The position numbers and the translations under genes are program-made. A stretch of 23,956 nt of DNA, from the NCBI GenBank assembly GCA_913063005.1, contig CAJXZI010000007.1, positions 1 to 23,956 on the forward strand, given 5' to 3'. This DNA comes from an uncultured Halieaceae bacterium. Its GTDB lineage: Bacteria > Pseudomonadota > Gammaproteobacteria > Pseudomonadales > Halieaceae. Positions 6,552 through 15,581 of this stretch are shown here, piece after piece. Numbering within the stretch: position 1 is the first letter of the stretch; every line of letters begins with the position of its first letter. Below the pieces are notes generated by a model that was given only the letters and a program-made list of their open reading frames with translations, searched no databases and was not told where the DNA came from.

Positions 6552-7700
6552 ATGGACGGCTATTCCTTCCAGTCTGTTAAAACTGCGCTGGTTCAGTCCG
6601 GCGCGGTCTTGCAGCTCAATGAGCTTCTGGTCGAGCGGGGATTGCGTAGGCCTTTGTTCGTAACCGATTCCCAACTCATCGAGTTGGGTGTTGTTTCTCC
6701 CGCTATCGAAGCCCTGAAACAGGCTGTAGGCGATGTCATCGTTTTCGATGGCATCGAGCCCGATCCCTCCGAGCGAGTTGTTTATGCCGCTCTGGATGCC
6801 TTCAAAGCGGGTGATTGCGACTCGGTAATTGCCGTCGGCGGTGGCAGTTCGATGGACGTAGCCAAGGTGGTTTCGGTGCTGGCTAAGGGACAGCAGGATC
6901 TGCCGGAGATCTACGGTGTCGGTATGGTGAGCAGTGAGCGGATGCCACTGTTTCTTGTGCCTACCACTGCGGGTACAGGGTCAGAGGTGACGCCTGTGGC
7001 CATTATCACGACGGGAGAAACGACAAAAGCCGGTGTCAGTTCGCCTATTTTGCTCCCTGATGTCGCGATTTTGGACGCTTCGTTAACACTCGGACTACCT
7101 GCAAGCATTTCTGCGATGACCGGTATCGATGCCATGGTCCACGCAATAGAGGCTTACACCTCCAAGATCAAGAAAAACCCTATTTCAGACATGTTGGCAT
7201 TGCGTGCACTGAAATTACTGTCCGAAAACCTTCGAACAGTATTGGTGTCTCCCGGAGATGTTGCTGCGCGAGAGGCTATGTTACTGGGCTCTATGTTCGC
7301 TGGTCAGGCGTTTGCCAATGCGCCCGTCGGCGCAGTCCATGCTTTGGCCTATCCGGTAGGCGGGCACTACCACATCCCGCATGGGCTGAGTAATTCGTTA
7401 ATGCTTCCTGCGGTGCTTACCTTCAATGCAGAGGTGTGTCCTGAGCTTTATGCAGAGTTGGCTCGGGTAATCCCCGGGGCAGAGCCATCGGCCGGAGGTT
7501 TGATCGATTGGTTCAAGACGCTGATCGATGAGAGTGGCCTACCTGCTACTTTGGCACAGGCTAAGATTCCAGAATCTGACCTTTCAATGTTGGCGAAAGA
7601 TGCCATGTTCCAGCAGCGGTTGTTAATCAATAACCCGCGTGAGGTTGATGAGTCCACGGCGTTGCGACTTTACCAGGAAGCCTGGAGCGGTTGGGCATGA
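6552..7700 (+). CDS. Iron-type (group III) alcohol dehydrogenase
   Basis: A 382-aa Fe-ADH family protein, NAD(P)-dependent. The nucleotide motif GGGSSMD is at 96-102, followed by PTTAGTGSEVT. The four metal ligands expected for the family are all present: Asp193, His197 (GIDAMVHAIEAY), His263 (GAVHALAYP) and His277 (HIPHGLSN). The likely reaction is alcohol/aldehyde or hydroxyacid/semialdehyde interconversion. The ATG lies three bases after the upstream stop and no Shine-Dalgarno is visible, so it probably depends on coupled translation. Its presence suggests that the operon's substrate has, or gains, an alcohol or aldehyde group. Alternatives within the family include butanol and 1,3-propanediol dehydrogenases and maleylacetate reductase. 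Confidence 0.9.
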   Translation: MDGYSFQSVKTALVQSGAVLQLNELLVERGLRRPLFVTDSQLIELGVVSPAIEALKQAVGDVIVFDGIEPDPSERVVYAALDAFKAGDCDSVIAVGGGSSMDVAKVVSVLAKGQQDLPEIYGVGMVSSERMPLFLVPTTAGTGSEVTPVAIITTGETTKAGVSSPILLPDVAILDASLTLGLPASISAMTGIDAMVHAIEAYTSKIKKNPISDMLALRALKLLSENLRTVLVSPGDVAAREAMLLGSMFAGQAFANAPVGAVHALAYPVGGHYHIPHGLSNSLMLPAVLTFNAEVCPELYAELARVIPGAEPSAGGLIDWFKTLIDESGLPATLAQAKIPESDLSMLAKDAMFQQRLLINNPREVDESTALRLYQEAWSGWA

Positions 7701-8146
7701 GCGAACGAGCGGCTCCCGCACCGCGCGATGGTTTTTCGATTTTTTACTCGCTCAACACGCGTTGGGCCGACAACGATATTTATGGTCACATTAATAACGT
7801 TGCCTATTACGCATTCTTTGACTCTGTGGTGAATCGCTTCCTGATTGAAGAAGGCGGCATGCGTCTCGGACACGATAACGTCGTCGGTTACGTGGTGAAC
7901 TCTTCAGCTGACTACTTCTCACCACTCACCTACCCGCAGGAGCTTGAACTGGGCCTGCGTATTTCACGCATGGGCGAAAAATCCGTGACTTGGGAGATTG
8001 GTGTTTTTGCGCACGGCGCTGCGCTAAGCAGTGTAACCGGTCGATTCACCCACGCATTTGTCGATCGCGAAGCCAATAAATCAGCCGCCATCCCCTCAGG
8101 AATTCGTCGAGCCATTGAAGCGCTCAAGTCACCCTCGGATTCCTAG
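7697..8146 (+). CDS. Hotdog-fold acyl-CoA thioesterase (4HBT/YbgC-like)
   Basis: A 149-aa single hotdog domain. The signature TRWADNDIYGHINNVAYYAFFD is split over residues 21-42; Asp27 aligns with the catalytic Asp17 of 4-hydroxybenzoyl-CoA thioesterase. It would hydrolyse an acyl-CoA and release free CoA, perhaps relieving dead-end intermediates of the operon. I chose ATG at 7697 because it overlaps the preceding TGA as ATGA, a common coupling arrangement; the TTG two codons upstream is less likely. It is the last gene of the operon. Confidence 0.87.
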   Translation: MSERAAPAPRDGFSIFYSLNTRWADNDIYGHINNVAYYAFFDSVVNRFLIEEGGMRLGHDNVVGYVVNSSADYFSPLTYPQELELGLRISRMGEKSVTWEIGVFAHGAALSSVTGRFTHAFVDREANKSAAIPSGIRRAIEALKSPSDS

Positions 8147-8418
8147 GTTTTTGTCTTAAGTATTCGTCTTTCAGCTTAGAGATCGATCCCCGTAGCGTTT
8201 TTAACGGTAATAACTAAGGCATGCGCTGCTGAGCGGATTTGTACGGGGTTGTTCTATCGTAGCTTTCAAAGCGCATCTTGTAAGGACGCTATTGAGGTCC
8301 GATGTTAATCCGCTACCTCTACTTTATACCGCGCGATTTAAATTCGCAGGCTGAAACCAGTATCGTGATGACTCCTGCATACAAGAGCTTTCCGATTTGG
8401 CACTTTTGAGCTCTTCAG
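8147..8418. other. Gene-free stretch between convergent units
   Basis: These 272 bases separate the end of the acyl-CoA operon from the end of the minus-strand MFS gene. I see no convincing ORF, RNA gene or strong terminator. CCCCGTA (8188-8194) and TACGGGG (8242-8248) are inverted copies, but 47 bases apart, so they are probably chance. Confidence 0.4.
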
Positions 8419-9657
8419 TTAGTCCTCTACGTCCGCCATGATCGCACGTGACTTCAGTGCGTAGGCCAAAACAAGCACGGTGATGGCGCCGGCAAAAAGC
8501 GGTGGGTAGGCTGGATTCATTTGGTAGAGCGCCCCACCGAGAATTGGGCCAATAACGAAGCCGGCCGCTGGACATGCGGTGATGAGGCCTGCGGCGCCGC
8601 CTTGCTCATCGCGACTTACCGAGAGTGATGCGCCTGCGGCGATAGCGGGACCGATTAAACCCAATCCAGCACCCATAAATGCCATGCCGATGATCAATCC
8701 CGTAAGCCCTTGGGCCGACGCGACAAAGCCGGCGGCAATTAAGTTACAAATTAAGCCCATACGCACAAGGTTTAGCGCAGGTCCCGCGTAGCGCTGTGCA
8801 ATCGATAACTGTAGTGCCAGTGTGAAAAAAGCGGAGACCATAAGTGCAGCCCCCGTGTACTGAGCTGTCTCAACGCCGCTGAGCGACAAAGTGTCTTGGA
8901 TCCTAAACCCAAGCGTTTGCTGGATAGAGGAAAAGCCGGTGAAGGTTCCGATGGCGCTGAGCAGATAAACACGGAGTCGTGAGTCGAGAAAAGAAAGCCG
9001 TGGTGCGCGCTTGCGTGCTGCGCCAGATGTATCGCCTTCGGGTAAGTATTTCCAAACGACAAACACCGCGATAAACGTGAATGCTGCGGCCACATAGAGC
9101 GGGAAAAGAAGCCCCAATCCAGCGAGCAAGCCCGCGAGAACCGGACCAATAATGACGCCTAGACTATTAGCAGTGCCCAGTCGAGCCAATGTCTTCGTTC
9201 GGAATGCACGTGAGCTATGGTCTGCGGCGTAGGCGGTAACGCCGGGGCTGGTGGCAGCCATAATCGACGACTGCATGCAGCGAAAAAACAAAGCGGCAAA
9301 ATAGAGCGTCCAGCCGGATAGAATACCCTTCATGCCGAGCGCAAAGACGCCGGCGAAGATCACCGTACCCACTGCATAGCCCGTCAGGCCAATCACAATA
9401 ACGATTTTGCGGCCTATCTGGTCCGATTTTCGGCCCCACCAGGGGGAGCAAAATGTGAACACGAGGGCTGAGGTCGAGATGATTGAGGTGGTCTGCACCT
9501 CACTAAGGGCAACTTCGCGACCCAGTGGCGGTAAGATCGCGAAGATGAAGGCTTGGCCGATAGCGTTGGCAAGCAGACCCGTAATTAAGATGAAAAATGA
9601 GGATCTGCTAAGTCGGCTCGGAGCTGATGAGGGATTGGCGTCAGTTAGACTCATCAT
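8419..9657 (-). CDS. MFS transporter (drug:H+ antiporter-like)
   Basis: A 412-aa, highly hydrophobic protein that should form 12 membrane helices in the inner membrane. The loop 2-3 signature of the major facilitator superfamily is visible as GRKSDQIGRK (residues 75-84), followed by helix VIVIGLTGYAVGTVIFAGVFA. Glycine-rich helices such as LGVIIGPVLAGLLAGLGLLFP and CPAAGFVIGPILGG resemble the TetA/DHA1 group, so efflux of a small organic compound is the best guess. Substrate unknown. Its start (CAT at 9655-9657, or 9652-9654) overlaps the end of the upstream SDR gene by 17 or 14 bases, indicating co-transcription. Confidence 0.87.
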   Translation of the reverse strand: MMSLTDANPSSAPSRLSRSSFFILITGLLANAIGQAFIFAILPPLGREVALSEVQTTSIISTSALVFTFCSPWWGRKSDQIGRKIVIVIGLTGYAVGTVIFAGVFALGMKGILSGWTLYFAALFFRCMQSSIMAATSPGVTAYAADHSSRAFRTKTLARLGTANSLGVIIGPVLAGLLAGLGLLFPLYVAAAFTFIAVFVVWKYLPEGDTSGAARKRAPRLSFLDSRLRVYLLSAIGTFTGFSSIQQTLGFRIQDTLSLSGVETAQYTGAALMVSAFFTLALQLSIAQRYAGPALNLVRMGLICNLIAAGFVASAQGLTGLIIGMAFMGAGLGLIGPAIAAGASLSVSRDEQGGAAGLITACPAAGFVIGPILGGALYQMNPAYPPLFAGAITVLVLAYALKSRAIMADVED

Positions 9658-10465
9658 TCCTCGACGCCATTCGCGCTGTCACGAGGTGATAGGAGGTAGG
9701 CAGGAACTTAGTCAGAATTTGCATGAACCAGGCATCCCAGCCAATAAATACCCGCCTACGTCCGGCCAGCGTGCCTTTCATTATGACTTCAGCGGCTTTG
9801 GTGGGTGACGTTCTCGCCATTTGGCGGAATGACGCGTCACGCTCTTCAGCGGAAGTGTCAGCTGACTCGCCGTCACTACGTGCGCGCAACGCAATATTGG
9901 TGGAGATTCCTCCGGGATGTACGCAGGTTACCGTGAGTGAAGAGCCTCTGTACTCGGCTTGCAGTGACTCAGTGAACCCTCTTACAGCAAACTTGGCGCT
10001 GTTATAGGCGCTCTGGGTGGCGATGCCGACCATGCCGAAAATAGATGAGACGTTAATCAAATGGCCGTTTGGAGATGCCTCTAAAAGGGGTAAGAAGGCC
10101 TTCGTTGACCAGACAACACCCCAGTAGTTGATGTTCATCAACCATTCAAAGTTATCCAATGTCGCGCTGCGAAACTCTGAGGCGTAGGCAACCCCTGCAT
10201 TGTTGAACAAGAATTCAATCGTTGTGACTTCGCTGGCAATAGTCTTTGCCCAGGTTTCAATAGCCTCCCGGTTCCCACAGTCGACAACAGCGGTTGCGAC
10301 CGATCCTTTTTCACGGTCTAACATTTGTTCGGTCTCGGCGAGCCGCTCGGGACTTATGTCACAGATATGTAGATTGATGCCTCGCGCATTGAGGTTGAGA
10401 GCAAGTGCTCGGCCGATGCCATCACCTGCGCCCGTAATTACTGCGGTCTCTGCTTTAAGCGTCAT
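9641..10465 (-). CDS. Short-chain dehydrogenase/reductase
   Basis: A 274-aa classical SDR. TGAGDGIG is at 11-18, NNAG at 88-91, the structural Asn at 112 (NINYWG), Ser140-141 (NVSSIFG), and the catalytic Tyr154/Lys158 (SAYNSAKFAVRG). The C-terminus is amphipathic and basic (FMQILTKFLPTSYHLVTARMASR), which may bind membranes, as in several lipid- or steroid-acting SDRs. It is the first gene of a two-gene unit with the MFS transporter and is divergent from carA. A GGGTAG stretch precedes the ATG on the minus strand. The substrate cannot be assigned. Confidence 0.85.
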   Translation of the reverse strand: MTLKAETAVITGAGDGIGRALALNLNARGINLHICDISPERLAETEQMLDREKGSVATAVVDCGNREAIETWAKTIASEVTTIEFLFNNAGVAYASEFRSATLDNFEWLMNINYWGVVWSTKAFLPLLEASPNGHLINVSSIFGMVGIATQSAYNSAKFAVRGFTESLQAEYRGSSLTVTCVHPGGISTNIALRARSDGESADTSAEERDASFRQMARTSPTKAAEVIMKGTLAGRRRVFIGWDAWFMQILTKFLPTSYHLVTARMASRNDESN

Positions 10466-10736
10466 TTCTACTACCCTTGCCCCTCGTCTAACGTTTTGTC
10501 GATGAAACGGATGCCTCTCGCGCCCTTTTTCATGGACACTAATCGACCGTAAACGTACAATTGAGTCTTAGCGCATTCTTGAATTGGTCGGCGGCCTTTT
10601 GGTCAGTCCGGCGCCTTTTCGTGTGCGCGAGACAATAACACATCCGGCGTCGTGACGTTTAGTGAAAACGGAGGCAAAGAGAGGCCTCAAAGGCGCGGGA
10701 TGGCCAGTATGAAGAAGACTCTCTGGAGGATTTCGA
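10466..10736. promoter_or_regulatory. Divergent control region and carA leader
   Basis: This 271-base gene-free stretch lies between the SDR gene and carA. It must hold promoters for both units, but I could not name convincing -35/-10 pairs. A duplicated motif is present: GGTC plus GGCGGCCTTTT (10586-10600), then GGTC, five bases, and GGCGCCTTTTC (10601-10620). The second copy can form a short GC hairpin followed by four T's, so attenuation of carAB is conceivable. No ArgR box (TGAATnnnnATTCA) was found. GGAGG at 10725-10729 serves carA. Confidence 0.4.
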
Positions 10737-11888
10737 GTGGATAAACCTGCTGTCTTGGCACTTGCAGACGGCACAGTTTTTCACGGGCGTTCGGTAGGCG
10801 CAGACGGGAAAACTGTGGGAGAGGTTGTTTTTAATACGGCGATGACCGGTTATCAGGAAATTTTGACCGATCCGTCTTATGCACAACAGATTGTGACGCT
10901 CACCTATCCTCACATTGGCAACACTGGGACGAACGCAGCCGATGCAGAATCGGACGCGGTTCACGCAGCGGGCCTGATCATCCGTGATTTACCGCTTGTC
11001 GCATCCAACTTCCGCTCTGAGCAAAACCTCAGTGACTACCTCGTTGCTAACAACACGGTGTGTATCGCTGATATCGATACACGTAAGCTGACAAGAATCA
11101 TCCGCGAAAAAGGCGCTCAGGCAGGCTGCATTCTGACAGGTGATGCTGCTGAAGAGGCCATTGCCGCTGCGAATGCATTTCCCGGCCTCAAAGGGATGGA
11201 TCTGGCCAAGGAGGTGACAACCGCGAGCAGTTACGAGTGGGTGGAGCCCACATGGCAACTCGGTGTTGAGGCGCCTGAGCGTCCTGAGTCACGTTTCCAT
11301 GTTGTGGCATTAGACTTTGGTGTAAAGCGCAATATTCTGCGAATTTTGGTGGACCTTGGCTGCCGCGTGACGGTGGTGCCTGCTCAAACTGACTTCGATG
11401 CTGTGATGGCGCTAAAGCCTGATGGCGTCTTCCTGTCCAATGGTCCCGGTGATCCGGAGCCCTGTGATTATGCGATTGAGCTTGCGAAGCAAGTTATGGC
11501 GGCGGGTAAGCCGTTATTTGGGATATGCCTAGGCCATCAAATTTTGGCACTAGCGAGCGGTGCGAGTACCGAGAAGATGAGCCATGGTCATCACGGTGCC
11601 AACCACCCTGTGCAGGATTTAGCTAACAAGACCGTGATGGTGACAAGCCAGAATCATGGGTTCACGGTGTCTGATGCTGACTTGCCCGCGACGTTGACGG
11701 TTACACACAGGTCGCTCTTTGACGGCACGGTTCAGGGTATCAAAAGAACGGATACGCCTGCCTACAGTTTCCAGGGACATCCTGAGGCAAGTCCTGGACC
11801 TCACGACGCCAAATACTTATTTGATTCCTTCATAGCAGCAATGGCTGGTAAGGGTGCAGCGGAAGGTGTTCAGGGAGGAGCTGCGTAA
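10737..11888 (+). CDS. carA: Carbamoyl-phosphate synthase small subunit
   Basis: The glutaminase subunit of carbamoyl-phosphate synthase. It hydrolyses glutamine and channels ammonia to CarB, feeding arginine and pyrimidine synthesis. At 383 aa it is the normal length. The N-terminal CPSase domain (FNTAMTGYQEILTDPSY, about 32-48) is followed by a class I glutamine amidotransferase domain with the catalytic triad Cys264 (FGICLGHQ), His348 and Glu350 (QGHPEASPGPHD). The start is GTG at 10737, placed 7 bases after GGAGG (10725-10729). Its TAA shares one base with the carB ATG (TAATG), so the two subunits are translationally coupled. Confidence 0.98.
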   Translation: MDKPAVLALADGTVFHGRSVGADGKTVGEVVFNTAMTGYQEILTDPSYAQQIVTLTYPHIGNTGTNAADAESDAVHAAGLIIRDLPLVASNFRSEQNLSDYLVANNTVCIADIDTRKLTRIIREKGAQAGCILTGDAAEEAIAAANAFPGLKGMDLAKEVTTASSYEWVEPTWQLGVEAPERPESRFHVVALDFGVKRNILRILVDLGCRVTVVPAQTDFDAVMALKPDGVFLSNGPGDPEPCDYAIELAKQVMAAGKPLFGICLGHQILALASGASTEKMSHGHHGANHPVQDLANKTVMVTSQNHGFTVSDADLPATLTVTHRSLFDGTVQGIKRTDTPAYSFQGHPEASPGPHDAKYLFDSFIAAMAGKGAAEGVQGGAA

Positions 11889-14800
11889 TGCCAAGAAGAG
11901 CCGATTTAGAAAGCATTCTGATCCTGGGCGCAGGTCCCATTGTCATTGGTCAGGCGTGTGAGTTTGATTACTCCGGCGCTCAGGCCTGTAAAGCATTGCG
12001 AGAAGAGGGTTACAGAGTCATTCTGGTGAACTCAAACCCAGCGACGATCATGACTGACCCCGCGATGGCAGATTCGACTTATATCGAGCCTGTTGAGTGG
12101 CAGACGGTCGCTAAGATTATTGAAAAAGAGCGTCCCAGTGCTTTGCTACCCACCATGGGTGGTCAAACAGCGCTCAACTGCGCCCTCAAATTGGATGCCG
12201 AGGGTGTTCTTGAAAAGTATGGCGTTGAGATGATCGGTGCGACGCAAGAGGCGATCGATAAGGCGGAGGACCGAGAGAAGTTCGATGTCGCGATGAAAAA
12301 GATCGGACTCGACACACCCCGGGCGGAGATTGCCCACTCGCTGGAAGAAGCCTTCGACGTGCTCGACAGAATGGGCTTCCCCTGCATCATCCGGCCGTCT
12401 TTCACAATGGGGGGTTCTGGAGGTGGTATTGCTTACAACCGCGTTGAATTCGAAACTATTTGTAAGCGTGGTCTCGAGTTGTCACCGACTAACGAGCTTT
12501 TGATCGACGAATCTCTCATCGGCTGGAAAGAGTTCGAGATGGAGGTCGTTCGCGACAAGAACGACAACTGCATCATCGTTTGCTCGATCGAGAATTTAGA
12601 CGCGATGGGTGTTCACACGGGCGACTCGATCACGGTCGCGCCTGCGCAAACGCTGACTGATAAAGAGTACCAACTGATGCGAAACGCATCGTTGGCGGTG
12701 CTTCGTGAAATCGGTGTGGAGACCGGCGGTTCTAACGTCCAGTTCGGTCAGTGCCCCGACACCGGACGGATTGTTGTCATCGAGATGAACCCGCGTGTAT
12801 CACGCTCTTCTGCACTGGCATCCAAGGCTACGGGTTTCCCAATTGCAAAGGTGGCGGCGAAGCTTGCCGTTGGCTACACACTTGATGAGTTGGCTAACGA
12901 CATCACTGGTGGTGTGACTCCCGCATCGTTCGAGCCCTCGATCGACTACGTAGTCACCAAAGTACCGCGTTTCGCTTTCGAAAAGTTCGCTACGGCGGAC
13001 GCAAAACTGACAACGCAAATGAAGTCAGTTGGTGAGGTGATGGCCATCGGTCGCACGTTTCAGGAGTCTGTGCAAAAAGCGCTTCGGGGTCTTGAGGTTG
13101 GCTCGGCTGGATTTGAGCCAAGACTTCATGTCACTGACGATGACTCACGTGCAGAGCTAGTAAAGCAGTTGACCCACCCGGGTGCAGAACGCATCTGGTA
13201 TCTGGCAGACGCCTTTCGGGCAGGCTTTGAGCTCGAGGAGATCTACGGATACTCGGGTGTGGACCCCTGGTTCCTGGTACAAATCGAGGATATTGTTCGG
13301 CTCGAGGGCTCGCTTGTTGGCCGCTTACTGACTGATGTCAGTCACGCAGAGCTGAGGCAGCTAAAGCGCAAGGGCTTTTCCGATAAGCGGATCGCTACAG
13401 TGATGGCGACGTCCGAATCTGAGGTGAGGGCTTACCGCCAAAGTTTAGGTCTAAGGCCCGTCTATAAGCGCGTTGATACCTGTGCTGCCGAGTTTTCCTC
13501 CGCGACCGCTTATATGTATTCAACCTACGAGGAAGAGTGTGAGTCTGCGCCGAGTGATCGCGACAAAATTATTGTTCTCGGTGGTGGACCAAACCGTATT
13601 GGTCAGGGTATCGAGTTCGATTATTGCTGTGTGCACGCTGCGCAAGCGATGGCGGAAGACGGTTATGAGACCATCATGGTCAACTGCAACCCTGAAACCG
13701 TTTCTACCGACTATGACACCTCCGACCGCCTGTTTTTCGAGCCTGTAACGCTCGAGGATGTGCTCGAAATTGTCGATCTAGAAAAGCCAAAGGGTGTCAT
13801 TGTGCAGTTTGGTGGACAGACACCGCTGAAGCTGGCGCGAGCGCTCGAGGCGGCCGGGGTGCCTATTATTGGAACAACCCCCGATCAAATCGATCGCGCC
13901 GAGGACCGTGAACGCTTCCAGAAGATGATTCAGGAATTGGATTTACTCCAGCCGGCAAACACCACTGTCCGCAGTGTTGATGAGGCGGTGGCGGCTGCAA
14001 GTAATATTGGCTACCCGTTGGTGGTCCGCCCCTCCTATGTGTTGGGTGGTCGTGCCATGGAGATTGTCTACCGTGAGGAAGATCTGCTTCGCTACATGCG
14101 CGACGCGGTTCAGGTGTCAGACGATTCTCCCGTCCTGCTCGACCGATTCCTCAACGCCGCTATTGAGGTAGATATCGATGCTGTTTCTGACGGAGAACAC
14201 GTCGTTATCGGATCGATCATGCAGCACATCGAACAGGCAGGCGTTCACTCTGGTGATTCCGCATGTTCGCTCCCGCCTTACAGCCTTCCCTCCGATGTGC
14301 AGGACAAAATGCGCGAGATCGTAAAGGCTATGGCTGTTGCACTCGAGGTCAAAGGGCTCATGAATGTTCAGCTCGCTTGGCAAGATGATCAGATTTACGT
14401 GATTGAGGTTAATCCGCGCGCTTCGCGCACGGTGCCGTTTGTGTCCAAAGCGATTGGCGTATCACTGGCCAAAATTGCTGCGCGATGTATGGCGGGGCAG
14501 TCACTTGCCTCGCAAGGGTTCACGGCAGAAGTTGTACCTAACTACTACAGCGTTAAGGAAGCCGTGCTGCCGTTCAATAAGTTCCCGGGAATTGACCCCA
14601 TTCTTGGTCCCGAGATGAAGTCAACGGGTGAGGTAATGGGAACAGGACCTACGTTTGCCGACGCATTCGCCAAAGCACAGTTGGGGGCAGGCGATGTCAC
14701 ACCCACTTCGGGGCTTGCGTTGTTCAGTGTGAGAGACGCGGATAAGCCAGCCGCAATCGACGTTGCAAAGCGACTTGTCGATTCGGGCTTCACACTTGCG

Positions 14801-15112
14801 GCGACTAAGGGAACCGCCAAAGCCTTGAATGATGCGGGCTTGGACGTCCGTTCGGTAAACAAAGTTGCGGAGGGGCGTCCACACATTGTTGATTTGATCA
14901 AAAATGATGAAGCTTCTTTGATTATTAATACGACGGAAGGACGTACTGCTATTCTTGATTCAGCGTCTATTCGTTCGAGTGCCGAACAACATCAGGTGTT
15001 CTACACTACAACCTTGGCGGCAGCAGAGGCGATCTGTATGTCGATGGAACGCGAGCCCGATGGGCAAGTCCGCAGATTGCAGGATCTGCATGTGAGTTTG
15101 GTAAATGAATAA
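11888..15112 (+). CDS. carB: Carbamoyl-phosphate synthase large subunit
   Basis: The 1074-aa synthetase subunit, essentially the length of the E. coli protein. It makes carbamoyl phosphate from bicarbonate, ammonia and two ATP. The two homologous halves each have an N-terminal PreATP-grasp domain (LILGAGPIVIGQACEFDYSG, and IIVLGGGPNRIGQGIEFDYC from about residue 560) and an ATP-grasp domain with EMNPRVSRSSALASKATG and EVNPRASRTVPFVSKAIG. The C-terminal 140 residues form the MGS-like allosteric domain (LFSVRDADKPAAIDVAKRL; VDLIKNDEASLIINTTEG), which in enterics binds UMP, IMP and ornithine. Its stop overlaps the greA start by eight bases. No truncation or frameshift is seen. Confidence 0.98.
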   Translation: MPRRADLESILILGAGPIVIGQACEFDYSGAQACKALREEGYRVILVNSNPATIMTDPAMADSTYIEPVEWQTVAKIIEKERPSALLPTMGGQTALNCALKLDAEGVLEKYGVEMIGATQEAIDKAEDREKFDVAMKKIGLDTPRAEIAHSLEEAFDVLDRMGFPCIIRPSFTMGGSGGGIAYNRVEFETICKRGLELSPTNELLIDESLIGWKEFEMEVVRDKNDNCIIVCSIENLDAMGVHTGDSITVAPAQTLTDKEYQLMRNASLAVLREIGVETGGSNVQFGQCPDTGRIVVIEMNPRVSRSSALASKATGFPIAKVAAKLAVGYTLDELANDITGGVTPASFEPSIDYVVTKVPRFAFEKFATADAKLTTQMKSVGEVMAIGRTFQESVQKALRGLEVGSAGFEPRLHVTDDDSRAELVKQLTHPGAERIWYLADAFRAGFELEEIYGYSGVDPWFLVQIEDIVRLEGSLVGRLLTDVSHAELRQLKRKGFSDKRIATVMATSESEVRAYRQSLGLRPVYKRVDTCAAEFSSATAYMYSTYEEECESAPSDRDKIIVLGGGPNRIGQGIEFDYCCVHAAQAMAEDGYETIMVNCNPETVSTDYDTSDRLFFEPVTLEDVLEIVDLEKPKGVIVQFGGQTPLKLARALEAAGVPIIGTTPDQIDRAEDRERFQKMIQELDLLQPANTTVRSVDEAVAAASNIGYPLVVRPSYVLGGRAMEIVYREEDLLRYMRDAVQVSDDSPVLLDRFLNAAIEVDIDAVSDGEHVVIGSIMQHIEQAGVHSGDSACSLPPYSLPSDVQDKMREIVKAMAVALEVKGLMNVQLAWQDDQIYVIEVNPRASRTVPFVSKAIGVSLAKIAARCMAGQSLASQGFTAEVVPNYYSVKEAVLPFNKFPGIDPILGPEMKSTGEVMGTGPTFADAFAKAQLGAGDVTPTSGLALFSVRDADKPAAIDVAKRLVDSGFTLAATKGTAKALNDAGLDVRSVNKVAEGRPHIVDLIKNDEASLIINTTEGRTAILDSASIRSSAEQHQVFYTTTLAAAEAICMSMEREPDGQVRRLQDLHVSLVNE

Positions 15113-15581
15113 AGTCCCAATGACTGTTGCTGGTGAAGCTGCGCTGCGAGAAGAGCTAGAGCGGCTAAAGAAGGTCGATCGACCACGTATTGTTGCGGCG
15201 ATTGCCGAAGCCCGTGAACACGGCGATCTGAAGGAGAACGCGGAGTATCATGCTGCGCGCGAGCAGCAGAGTTTTGCTGAAGGACGCATTAAAGAGCTGG
15301 AATACAAGCTTTCAAACGCACAGGTGATCGACATTACAACGCTCGCGCATACAGGTCGTGTTCTGTTTGGTGCGACGGTGGACCTTATTAACTGCGATGA
15401 TGATTCGGAAGTTTCTTACCGCATTGTCGGTGAGGACGAGGCAGACGTTAAGCAGAATATGATTTCGGTGAGTTCGCCGATTGCACGGGCCCTCGTCGGT
15501 AAGTCCGAAGGCGATGAGATTGTTGTTAAAGCGCCTGGTGGCGATATTTACTACGAAATTGATCAAGTACGTCACGTTTAG
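15105..15581 (+). CDS. greA: Transcription elongation factor GreA
   Basis: A 158-aa transcript-cleavage factor that enters the RNA polymerase secondary channel and rescues backtracked complexes. The N-terminal coiled coil carries the conserved acidic tip: REHGDLKENAEYHAAREQQ with Asp41 and Glu44. The C-terminal FKBP-like domain includes SYRIVGEDEAD, SVSSPIARALVGKSEGDE and the closing APGGDIYYEIDQVRHV. The ATG at 15105 overlaps the carB stop by eight bases, so greA is co-translated with carAB, as in Pseudomonas-like genomes. A hairpin spans its stop codon. Confidence 0.97.
   Translation: MNKVPMTVAGEAALREELERLKKVDRPRIVAAIAEAREHGDLKENAEYHAAREQQSFAEGRIKELEYKLSNAQVIDITTLAHTGRVLFGATVDLINCDDDSEVSYRIVGEDEADVKQNMISVSSPIARALVGKSEGDEIVVKAPGGDIYYEIDQVRHV

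Noticed and set aside
7691..7699. TTG at 7691 as the start of the thioesterase
   Set aside because: The ATG at 7697 overlapping the upstream TGA (ATGA) is a far more typical coupled start.
8188..8248. Inverted repeat CCCCGTA/TACGGGG behind the thioesterase gene
   Set aside because: The arms are 47 bases apart with no extended pairing or U-run, so it is compatible with chance.
9723..10505. Plus-strand open frames opposite the SDR gene
   Set aside because: They are shadows of the minus-strand SDR, which has complete catalytic motifs.
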